64,000 nucleotides of DNA. Source: Achatina immaculata (lineage: Eukaryota > Mollusca > Gastropoda > Stylommatophora > Achatinidae). Under the pieces are notes generated by a model that made no database searches, was not told the DNA's origin, and saw nothing but the letters and a program-made list of their open reading frames with translations. The DNA is taken from the NCBI GenBank assembly GCA_009760885.1, contig CM019703.1, forward strand, positions 10,852,959 through 10,916,958. The letters are read 5' to 3'. The translations under genes were made by a program, and so were the position numbers. How positions within the stretch are numbered: position 1 is the stretch's first letter; each line of letters starts with the position of its first letter. Below are positions 55,736 to 64,000 of this stretch, one piece after another.

Positions 55736-56037
55736 TGTCTCCCTGGAACTGTGAGCTGGTGTTCTTTGCAGGCGATGAGGGGGAACGTGTTGAGGTAAAA
55801 CACCATGTCGGCTTGGGAGCGGGTTATGGCGACTACTTTTTTTTTCAATCCATTAATGGAGTTAAAAAGCAGGGTGTATGCAATGCTTCTTTAGCAGACT
55901 CCACAGCCACGGGTATTATGGCGATCCCTGCCCCATTAGCCAGACTAGGCCTGTTACTGAAGGTACCAACGGAGATGTGGGACAGGGTCTTGGTCAGGTA
56001 CAGCTCGCCAACCCTAACGTTCGGATGTTAGCTACGA
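55736..56037 (-). repeat. Interspersed repeat C, copy 5, minus strand
   Basis: Reverse complement of copies 2 and 4: on minus, GAACGTTAGGGTTGGCGAGC, GGGGCAGGGATCGCCATAAT, AAAGAAGCATTGCATACACC, ACATGGTGTTTTACCTCAAC, ACAGTTCCAGGGAGACAGAA, then the AAGACAAGAC tail. Frames through it are not genes. Confidence 0.88.
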
Positions 56038-56394
56038 GAAACTAACTGAACGGAAATCGAATCTCGCGGAGATACTGTGAGTAAAGATGCAACACTGTGT
56101 GAGAAGAAAACGAGGACATAGTCTGAAGACAAAAGACGTAATCTGAAGACAAAAGATGTAATCTGAAGACAAAAGGCGCAACCCTTGTTTCATCTGATGT
56201 CATCTTCCTGTCTCACCTTTGCACATTACAGTCAATATAAATGACTTCAACATTTTGAGACTGCTCCTTGAAAACACAAACGCTGTCTGATGATACTGTC
56301 ACTTAACATAGAAGTTACAACTTTGGCGGAATCGAACGAATGAACTTGTAGTTCTTCTAATATGACAAACAGCTGTGGTCCATGCAACCGCAAA
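56038..56394. other. Spacer with a 19-bp triplicate
   Basis: GTAATCTGAAGACAAAAGA and variants occur three times at 56121-56178. Nothing else recognised. Confidence 0.6.
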
Positions 56395-56475
56395 TTTTCA
56401 TGAACATGCTCTAAAACTTTATTTTCAAATGATGAAGAACGAGGCGCGCAGGCCCGTCTCACATTCTACCCGTTG
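56395..56475 (-). mobile_element. LINE-D 3' end remnant
   Basis: ACTTTATTTTCAAATGATGA, AGGCGCGCAGGCCCGTCTCA and CATTCTACCCGTTGTC match the LINE-D 3' end in minus orientation. Confidence 0.65.
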
Positions 56476-57144
56476 TCTCTTAAGTTTCATTCCAATGCAG
56501 CCATTCACCCAACTGCCCAATTGCTTGGGAAAATAAAATCATCTGAACTGATAGGAAACAATATTGATCGCACTAGACTAAGAAACAAGAAGGTTAAATC
56601 TATCCTGCTAGGATGTAGTTTAAGCCTAAAATATTAGAGAAAATACCAGAAACTGATCTACGAAACTGCCATGGTCAGTTGAGAACACTGATATAATGCT
56701 CACGTCAGTCAACATGACCGACATATGTGAAAAAGCATGACTGTCAGCGCATACAGTCATGGCACCTGATGACGATGATTATGATAATGATGATGATGAT
56801 GATGATTCGCTCGGCATCAAATAATACAAAATGTGTAATAAAACTCGAGATAAACAGCAATCATGGAACAGAAAGAGAAACAGACAGACAGATAATGAAA
56901 AAGAGACAGCCAACAAAAGTAAAGAAGAAAGATATAAATACCGTGAGCAGCAAATCAGAAAATGAAGGCCGTTACCAGAGACTGCACAGGGACATTGTCT
57001 CACATTCCACATTCATGTGAACAGCTTCTACGTCCAGACACCCCGCGCTGGCGACAGAGCTTCACAATCTTTAGGTTAATGGATCATTAACACCATTACA
57101 GATCGACGTCGCCCGTGTGTTTCATGTTTGTAAATTTGTATATG
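56476..57144. other. Unassigned spacer
   Basis: A GAT/ATG triplet run at 56775-56806. No gene recognised. Confidence 0.45.
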
Positions 57145-57240
57145 AACGTTAAACAAGGATGGTCTATTTGCAGTAAACGTTAAACCAGAATGGTCTACTT
57201 GCAGTGAACTTTAAACCAAGGTGGTCTGTTTGTAGTGACA
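57145..57240. repeat. Diverged 36-bp minisatellite, about 3 copies
   Basis: Units of GAACGTTAAACCAGAATGGT and CTACTTGCAGT. Confidence 0.8.
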
Positions 57241-58030
57241 TGATTAAAACTCGCTTGTATTAGATTAAGTCCAGGACTGAAACACAGCCGAGTGCTTGTA
57301 GCTGAGCTGACAGACATTCTGAGATTCTGTTTTCAAAAATAACCACCGAAACATGGCGTCCAAAGATGACTGAAGTTTTCATTATTTAGTTGTTGTTGTT
57401 GTTGTAAACTTCCTCTGTGTTGATGATGTATAAACATATAAAACTTTGTGCAGCCCAAATTGCAGCTAGATCCATTCATTTCTAATCTTCTAATATATAT
57501 TTTAAAAAGGTGGGGGGGGGGGGGGTCTCTTTCGTTATCTCTTTTGTCAAAACGGTGGTTCTCAATCTTTTTTTTTTTAAGCTGTGGACTCTCATTTCGG
57601 TCTTAGTGCAGCTGTGGACCTTTTCTTCGGCCTCATAACAGCTGCAGTTCCCTCATATTATACAAAGCAATAAATGGAAACCAAATGATGATGCTAAGAA
57701 TTTTTAATGAAGCCAATCTATTTGTTTGTCCGCGAACACCCAAAATCCTACAGTGAAACCCCGGGGAGGGGGAATCCATAGAAACCAGATTAAGAAACCC
57801 TGTGCTAAAGTTATCACTTTGTTTGTTTTTGTTTTGTTTATCCTACACAACAGTTAGTTTCCACAAGTTATTCCACGATAAAAGTTGCTCTTCTCCGGCT
57901 TGATTGCTCTTACGCCTAACAGCAAGGTATATTATATTAGTGAGCATCTCATTTTTTTTTTTATGCAGGAAACTCCCGAGATTCGCCCTACACCAATTTA
58001 TTATATAAAACAAGGCGTAAAAGTGCAACA
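57241..58030. other. Unassigned spacer
   Basis: 14 G at 57512-57525, T runs near 57570 and 57952. No recognised element. Confidence 0.45.
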
Positions 58031-58290
58031 GGCAATCTCGTGTAGTGGCTAAGGCAATCTCGTATGGTGGCCAGTGTGGAGTATAGAAGATATTCTATTA
58101 CTGCCCATATTTCCTTAGACCTGAGGAAGTCAAAGGGGGTCAGCATCTTACCTGACCGCCTTTCTTTCTCCAGCTTCAAGATTAGATGAGTACACATTTC
58201 TATAGTGAGATATCCGGCCAGGGGGCGAAAACCCAACCCTTTTGTATGAAAGATAAATGTGCGAACCACTTTGCAATTCAGCAGCTGTGA
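58031..58290 (-). repeat. Degenerate SINE-A copy
   Basis: On minus, GCAAAGTGGTTCGCACATTT, GGGTTTTCGCCCCCTGGCCG (B-box region), then GAAAGAAAGGCGGTCAGGTA and CTTCCTCAGGTCTAAGGAAA, in the order of other SINE-A copies. Confidence 0.62.
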
Positions 58291-58299
58291 AAAATGGGT

Positions 58300-58650
58300 C
58301 GTTTAGTGGTTAAAGTGTTCGTGAAATATAGGTAATGTAATGGTTAAAGTGTCCATGAAATATAGGTAATTCAGTGGGTAAAGTGTTCAAGAAGCACAGC
58401 TAGCTTAGTGATTAAAGTGTCCGTGAAGTATAGGTCGTTTGGTGATTAAAGTGTCTGTGAAATATACGCAGCGGAGTGGTTAAGTGTCTGTGAAATATAC
58501 GCAGCGGAGTGGTTAAGTGTCTGTGAAATATACGAAGCTTAGTGGTTAAAGTGTCCGTGAAATATAGGAAGCTTAGTGTTTAAGTGTCTGTGAAATATAC
58601 GCAGCTTAGTGGTTAAGTGTCTGTGAAATATACGCAGCGTAGTGGTTAAG
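58300..58650. repeat. 33-bp minisatellite, left part
   Basis: Units GTGGTTAAGTGTCTGTGAAA, TATACGCAGCGTA. The array resumes at 59071-59248 and at 61384-61420, so it was one array of about 500-600 bp split by two insertions. Confidence 0.93.
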
Positions 58651-59080
58651 TATATGCCTGTGAGACCTGGACACTTAACAAAACAGCTGAGAAACACATA
58701 AATGCCTTTGAATGTAAATGCTACAGAAGAGTTCTCCACATATCGTGGGCACAAAAAAGAACAAATATATCTATACTACAAGAGCTTAATATTGAAGAAG
58801 GCTGGCTAGTAAAGAGGATTAAAGAGAGAAAACTTAAATATTTTGGACACATTAAACGTCATGATAATTTAGAGAAGACCGTATTGGAAGGATACATAAT
58901 GGGAAAAAGAAAAAGAGGAAGACCGAAACGAAGATGGCTGCAAGACATCGTTGATGATCTGGAAATGGATGCAGCAGCAGCAGGCCATCTTGCTCACAAC
59001 CGAGAGGCCTACAGGAGTGCTGTTTGGGAGGCAAAGTTCCGCAAGGGACATGCAAATGAATGAATGAATGAGTGGTTAAG
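58641..59080 (+). mobile_element. RTE-2 3' end with intact C-terminal frame, in a minisatellite
   Basis: Insert 58651-59070 flanked by AGTGGTTAAG (58641-58650 and 59071-59080), though this motif recurs in the array. From 58653 a frame of 136 codons runs without a break to TGA at 59061-59063: YACETWTLNKTAEKHINAF, RRVLHISWAQKR, LKYFGHIKRHDN, KRKRGRPKRRWLQDIVDDL and HNREAYRSAVWEAKFRKG. The tail is an ATGA/TGAA run. The intact frame suggests a recent insertion. Confidence 0.92.
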
Positions 59081-59248
59081 TGTCTGTGAAATATACCCAG
59101 CTTAGTGGTTAAGTGTCTGTGAAATATACGCAGCGTAGTGGTTAAGTGTCTGTGAAATATACGAAGCTTAGTGGTTAAAGTGTCTGTGAAATATACGAAG
59201 CTTAGTGTTTAAAGTGTTCGTGGAATATAGGTAGTTTAATGCTTAAAG
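59071..59248. repeat. 33-bp minisatellite, middle part
   Basis: About five units, ending with the target-site copy AATGCTTAAAG at 59238-59248. Confidence 0.9.
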
Positions 59249-61394
59249 ATGTCAACAGTGATCACAATCTGTGTATAGGGAAAATAAAACTAAAACTGAA
59301 AAGCCAAAACAAGAAAGCAGTACTCAGAAAGATAAACAGTCAAAGTCTACAGGATGAAAATACTAAGATTAATTTTAATCTGGAACTTACCAAACAGTTT
59401 GCTACATTCAGTGAGGTAGAGGAGACAGATATAGATGACTTATGGCATTCTTACAGCACAGCTACAATTACAGTAGCTGAAACAAATGCTGTATTGCAAA
59501 CAGCAAACAGAAAAGCATGCATGTCAAGTAACACATGGAAATCCATACCTGAAAGACGAGCAGCCAAATTAGCCATGTTTAATGTAATAACAGATCTTGA
59601 AAGAGATTTCGCAAAAGCAACATACAAAGAACTAGACAATAAAACTCTACATAACATACAATAGAGGCTTACAGGTACTATTGCATGCAAAGAAAGACCA
59701 AACATTAGCAAATCCGGCACGCTTTTAATATCAAGTAAAGACCAAAAGCAAAGATGGGCCGAACACTTCCAAGAATTACTTAATCGACCACATCCAAAAG
59801 AACTGATAGACCTTGGAACTGATTTACCATTCCCACAACTAAATGTAAACCTAGATGAAATTACATTGCATGAAACTGAAACAGCAGTGAATCTAATGGC
59901 TAACAACAAAGCTGCAGGTGAAGATGAAATAACAGCCGAAATGTTAAAAGCTATTAATATAGACAACATGAAACAACTACAGAGAATGTTCAATAAAGTT
60001 TGGAAAGAAGAGAAAGTCCCATCTAAGTGGAAAAAAGGAATCATTATTAAAATACCGAAAAAAAGCAACCATAGCGATTATGCTGGAGAGGAGTAACCTT
60101 ACTATCAGTTGTGTCAAAAGTATTTTGCAAAATTATTATGAATAGAATTCAAGATATAGTGGATGCTGTAATGAGAGAAGAACAGGCAGGATTTCGAAAA
60201 GGGAGAAGCTGTGTCGACCAAATTTTTACTCTAAGAATAATACTTGAAGAACATATTGAAAAGCAAAGAACGTTAATCCTAAACATCATAGACTTTAAAA
60301 AGGCATTTGATAGCATACACAGAGAATCATTATGGAGGATTTTAAGAATATATGGAATACTATTTAAGACTGTCAACATCATTAGTGACCTCTACAATGG
60401 ATATGTTTGTGGAGTCAATACAGACAAAAGGATGAGTGAATGATTCCAGATTGAAACAGGCGTGAAACAAGGATGAATATTATCTCCCTTGCTTTTTGGA
60501 ATTGCCATAGACTTCATAATGAAAAAAAATGTTGTAAAGGTAAAAAGTCCGCATTGATTGGGTACGTGAGACCCAAATAGAAGATCTTGATTTTGCAGAT
60601 GACATAACTCTTATCAGCGACAATATGAAATCAAGTAAAAACAGATGCCCTGTCTTCAATGGATAGTTAAATAGGACTTGAAATTAACACGGATAAAACA
60701 AAAATAATGAAGGGTCTCGTTAACGACGAAGGGCAAATATACGTAGAAGGAACAGATGTTGAAGAAGTAAACCATTTTGCATATCTCGGCAGCTGTATAG
60801 ACCACAATGGTGACACCAGAAAAGAAGTTAGAATTCGAATTGCCAAAGCAGCTTTGACCTTCAAGAATCTTGAGAACATATGGCATTCAAAAGTTATAAG
60901 CACAAAAACCAAGTTAAGACTATTCACTTCAAATGTGATATCCACCCTCATTTATGCATGTGAAAGCTGGAAAACAACTAAAGAAATAGACAAGAAATTT
61001 GAATCTCTCGAAAACAAATGCCTAAGGAAAAAACACGGTATAAAGTGGAATGAATTGAAGAATAACGCAGAGATCAGACAGATGAGCAAACAACAACATT
61101 TGTCATGGGTGATCAGAAAAAGAAGATGGATATATGTCGGTCATGTGATGTGAAGAAACAATCAGAGAATTCCCAAACAAGCTATCAAGTGGAACACAAC
61201 AGGCCGAAGAAAAAGAGGTCGACCACGTGAAACTCTAAAGAGGACATTGTTAAGAGAAGCCAATTCAGTGGGCATAATATCCCTTGATGAAATTTAAAAA
61301 CTCGCCGAAGACAGGACATCTTGGCGAACTACCATTGGGGCCCTATGAGACGTTTAACTGCACGCAAAGGATGTAAGAAGAAGAATGCTTAAAG
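59238..61394 (+). mobile_element. RTE-1, longest copy: end of endonuclease, reverse transcriptase, C-terminus
   Basis: Insert 59249-61383 flanked by the perfect AATGCTTAAAG (59238-59248, 61384-61394). It starts at the end of the AP-endonuclease domain (VNSDHNLCIGKIKLK, with the SDH motif), so it is 5'-truncated there. RT landmarks: GEDEITAEMLKA (about 59925), WKKGIIIKIPKK, EEQAGFRKGRSCVDQ (60179), motif A IIDFKKAFDSIHRESLW with Asp at 60291, motif B with a stop (TGVKQG-stop-ILSP, near 60475), motif C FADD at 60592-60603, then FAYLGSCIDHNGDTRKEV, ISTLIYACESW, RRKRGRPRETLKRTL and SLDEI. Stops at 59662-59664, 60441-60443 and 61151-61153 and several shifts kill it. Tail GATGTAAGAAG. Confidence 0.93.
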
Positions 61395-61653
61395 TATCTG
61401 TGAAATAAACAGGTTCAAAATATTTCAAGGTGTTTGAGTTGTTTTTTTTTTTCTTTTTCAGTAGCAAGGCGAGACACACTTGATTACACTGCACACAGAG
61501 CTGTCAGTTGATGTAGGGTAAACAGGCTGTAACGTGTAACCCAGTTCCACGAGTATAGGATACTGAGTCAAAAGCCGGCCGGGGGTGGGGGTGGGGATGG
61601 GGGAATGAACCTGGGAGGAGCGGTTGGGGAAAAAAACTATAATCTACTGACCT
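61395..61653. other. End of 33-bp array, then spacer
   Basis: GTATCTGTGAAATAAACAGG continues the array unit to about 61420. The rest is G- and T-rich spacer. Confidence 0.5.
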
Positions 61654-62042
61654 TTGCTCTGTGTTCTCAATGTAGTCTCAGATATTATTTTCCTTTATTA
61701 CCCCCCCCCCCCCCCCCCCGCTTATAAGAATGCATTCACGAACTCTGACATGAGTGTCGGATATGGAGCCTCTAAAAGTGACAAGAATCCAACACATTAT
61801 AACGCAGTACATACAGTTGTCAATGTTAAAGGAAAAAGCTCGGGCTCCAGGCATAAACTAAACAAGGAACAGCTCAGAGTCTTACGCTTGCTAGCGTAAC
61901 TTTTCAACAAGCGAGCTATAGCTTAGGACCTCACAAAGTCTTAAATTTGGAGCTGCAGTTTAGGACCTCTGCCTCACATTCTTCCCTAGTGTTAAAATTA
62001 GATCTGGCCTGGGGGCCTCACCACCAGATCTTTTTCCTTTTC
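61654..62042. other. Spacer with 19 C and TTTAGGACCTCAC motifs
   Basis: 19 C at 61701-61719. GCTTAGGACCTCACAAAGTC at 61922 and GTTTAGGACCTCTGCCTCAC at 61958 belong to a diverged repeat related to the 22-bp minisatellite at 1635. Confidence 0.55.
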
Positions 62043-62308
62043 AGTAAAGAGGATTAAAGAGAGAAAACTTAAATATTTTGTACACATTAAACGTCATGAT
62101 AATTTAGAGAAGACCGTATTGGAAGGATACATAACGGGAAAAAGAAAAAGAGGAAGACCAAAACGAAGATGGCTGCAAGACGTCGCTGACGATCTGCAAA
62201 TGGATGCAACAGCAGCAGGCCATCTTGCTCACAATCGAGAGGCCTACAGGAGAGCTGTTTGGGAGACAAAGTTCCGCAAGGGACATGCAAATGAATGAAT
62301 GAAATGAA
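62043..62308 (+). mobile_element. RTE-2 3' end with intact frame
   Basis: From 62044 an 84-codon frame runs to TGA at 62296-62298: KRIKERKLKYFVHIKRHDN, KRKRGRPKRRWLQDVADDL, HNREAYRRAVWETKFRKG, followed by a TGAA tail. 5'-truncated. No clear target-site duplication. Confidence 0.9.
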
Positions 62309-63176
62309 GTTTAGGACCTCACAAAGTCCTCAATTTGGAACTGCAGTTTAGGACCTCGCAAAGTCTAAAATCCGGAACGGAATCTTAGAACCTTACCACA
62401 TGTTAAATCCGGCACTAAATAAAGGAAATTTGGATATTCCCGTGAAGATCACTTTCACCTTTAAAATAGTAATACTGAGTTCACAGACACGAACAGAAGG
62501 GATGGAAAAATGTTAAAGATTCGACCATAAATTTACAGTCTCATTTCCTTGTGACCTTACTTCAGTAATGAACAGTTCATCATATTTCGGATGCTATCTT
62601 GAGTAAGCGAATCACTTTATTTACAGAATGTGACAAATGTGACTGGCGGCTACCAGACCAGATGCAGGAGACGAAAATTTTCGGAGAAATTTGATAAAAA
62701 AAACCCCAAACTAATCAAATAATTGAGAGTGACTCGTGGTCTAACGCTAACAGTACTAGCGGTGAGTGAGTAGCTGATGGGAGAGAGGGAAAAAAACTAA
62801 CCGAGACCGTTTAGATTTGAGATATTTATTCTCCGCAGTGACTTCAACGATTTCTTGGTTGTCTTCGTAATGCCTTTCGAAGCAATCCCTGCAATTTGTT
62901 TGCTTTTGAGTTCGATGGGGGGGGGGGGGGGGGGGGGGGGGGTGAAGCTGTGTTAGTTCCTGGAAATGTGTGAGAGAGAATCTGATCTTGATTATCGTTC
63001 TTTGATATTATGTTGATTTCTTTCTTCATAATACCCGCTGATGTTTTTTCTTCGGAATTTGTTATTTCTTGTTCCCTGTGGAAAAAACTATTTTTTTTTT
63101 TGGCCATGTCTTATTATGTCATTATGTAAAGAGAGGTTTTAAAAACATATTTCTAAATGAGTATATGAGTGAATGA
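62309..63176. other. Spacer with 26 G
   Basis: AGGACCTC motifs continue to about 62400, and 26 G lie at 62917-62942. No gene recognised. Confidence 0.5.
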
Positions 63177-63208
63177 GAGAGAGAGAGAGAAAGAGGGAGA
63201 GAGAGACT
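63177..63208. repeat. GA microsatellite
   Basis: Short GAGA run with AAGAGGG interruptions. Confidence 0.85.
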
Positions 63209-63802
63209 GATTGATTGATTAGTCTTTATTTCAAAAGTGTTAAGAATTGGGCACGCAGACCCGTCTGACATTCTGCCCTTTATCATACATCTTTCACTCT
63301 ATTCCAGACATTCTAAAATACGTTGTTAAGTAACAAACATAATTAACATTGAAGCTGAGAGACATAAAATAAAATATAGCATTTACGTTTCACTCTTAAA
63401 TATTCACTCAGTACAGAAGTAATTACACACATATATAAATGACTATCTTCTAAACAAAAATTTCGGGACTATTCATAATAAACAATTAACTATTTTCGGT
63501 GTCTGTAAGAGCAGTTTAAGATAACTTTTAAGTTTTATGATTCATGGAGGCATGTAGTCGACATCAAATAGATATTGGGAAAGTTTGTAGTTGTAGGAAG
63601 GAGTACAATTTATATTTTTTATACAGGATGGGAGGCTATTCCAAAGATGTGCAGCAGAATAACTAAAGCTTTTCCTTGTAAAGATCAAGTCTAGGTTTTG
63701 GGAGACATATGTTGTTCAAGCGTTGGCTGCAGTTTGGGCTAAATTTAAACAAGTTCCATAGATAAGGCGGGGCATGCCGTGAAAGAATTTGATGTACTAA
63801 CT
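63209..63802 (-). mobile_element. LINE-D: 3' end with C-terminal coding sequence
   Basis: The minus-strand sequence codes SFSYSAAHLWNSLPSC, then YLFDVDYMPP and a TGA (about 63545), the A-x-x-LWN-x-LP signature found near the C-terminus of many jockey/CR1/L2-type LINE polyproteins. It is followed by a 3' untranslated region of about 330 bp ending CTTTTGAAATAAAGACTAAT and an AATC tail (63209-63222 on plus). It defines the family for remnants at 11640, 19728, 44030, 54110 and 56395. Clade not resolved. Confidence 0.8.
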
Positions 63803-63805
63803 TGG

Positions 63806-64000
63806 CTTTTAATTTCCCTCATTTTATCTTCATTATTAGTTAGTAGTGATCCAAAATATTCCAAACTCTCCACTAAAATATTTCAGCTGCCTTGTTTGTA
63901 TCAAACTTCTCCTAGTCTCTACTAGCTTGAACAGTATCCATACTATAAGAACTTAATATTGAAGAAGGCTGACTAGTAAAGAGGATCAAACAGAGAAAAC
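63806..64000 (+). mobile_element. Twin-primed (5'-inverted) RTE-2 copy, cut by the window end
   Basis: 63806-63905 is RTE-2 in minus orientation (CTTTTAATTTCCCTCATTTT, ATTATTAGTTAG, TTTCAGCTGCCTTGT, as at 17720-17835). From 63935 RTE-2 reads in plus orientation (TATCCATACTATAAGAACTT, AATATTGAAGAAGGCTGACT), corresponding to a part further 3' in the element (11190-11150). About 290 bp between the two parts are missing. An inverted upstream segment followed by a forward 3' segment is the twin-priming pattern. Confidence 0.8.

Noticed and set aside
58300..59248. Possible CRISPR-like array
   Set aside because: Units are contiguous without unique spacers, and the genome is animal.
59239..61153. 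Host gene with several exons
   Set aside because: The frames together spell an RTE endonuclease end and RT, flanked by a target duplication, so it is a LINE.

Overview
The window looks like non-coding DNA from an animal genome, most likely a lophotrochozoan and perhaps a gastropod mollusc. The organism call is inference from the mix of RTE-type LINEs, tRNA-derived SINEs, mariner elements and very abundant minisatellites. There are no bacterial-style operons, no ribosome-binding-site-driven reading frames and no CRISPR array. Nearly all open frames lie in transposon relics or in simple repeats whose unit is a multiple of three.

One host gene is supported, on the minus strand: its last two coding exons at 13732-13855 and 6059-6693. 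A 7.0-kb intron with good splice signals separates them, and the reading frame is kept across the junction. The predicted tail is Ser/Thr/Asp-rich and resembles the cytoplasmic end of a transmembrane adhesion protein of protocadherin type. The family call is tentative. The 5' exons were not found, and everything to the right of 13.9 kb could be intron or intergenic.

Layout, left to right. 0-6 kb: repeat C, a 22-bp minisatellite, RTE and LINE tails, and a tandemly duplicated SINE. 6-14 kb: the gene tail, whose intron holds repeat C, two RTE fragments, a decayed mariner and a LINE 3' end. 15-20 kb: SINEs, a longer RTE-2 relic and an RNase-H-bearing LINE. 20-25.3 kb: a purine-rich array, then a 4.0-kb LTR element (minus strand, no pol) inserted in a minisatellite. 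26-38 kb: many minisatellites plus SINE and RTE fragments. 39.8-42.1 kb: nested RTE elements. 43-46.5 kb: minisatellites with mobile elements inside them. 46.7-47.4 kb: an internally deleted mariner with long terminal inverted repeats. 49-52.2 kb: a ruined R2-like LINE that still shows its restriction-like endonuclease motif. 53.9 kb: a 5S rRNA pseudogene. 55.5-56 kb: repeat C with a pentanucleotide tail. 58.3-61.4 kb: a 33-bp minisatellite split by two different RTE insertions. 63.2-64 kb: a LINE 3' end and a twin-primed, inverted RTE-2 copy running off the window.

Most of the biology visible here is retrotransposition history. Five RTE insertions have recognisable 10-12 bp target-site duplications, and a sixth is possible. 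Several elements landed inside tandem arrays, and some arrays abut SINE heads. Family names used here (RTE-1 to RTE-4, SINE-A/B, LINE-D/E, repeat C) are local labels, not database names. Boundaries of arrays and degenerate elements are approximate.
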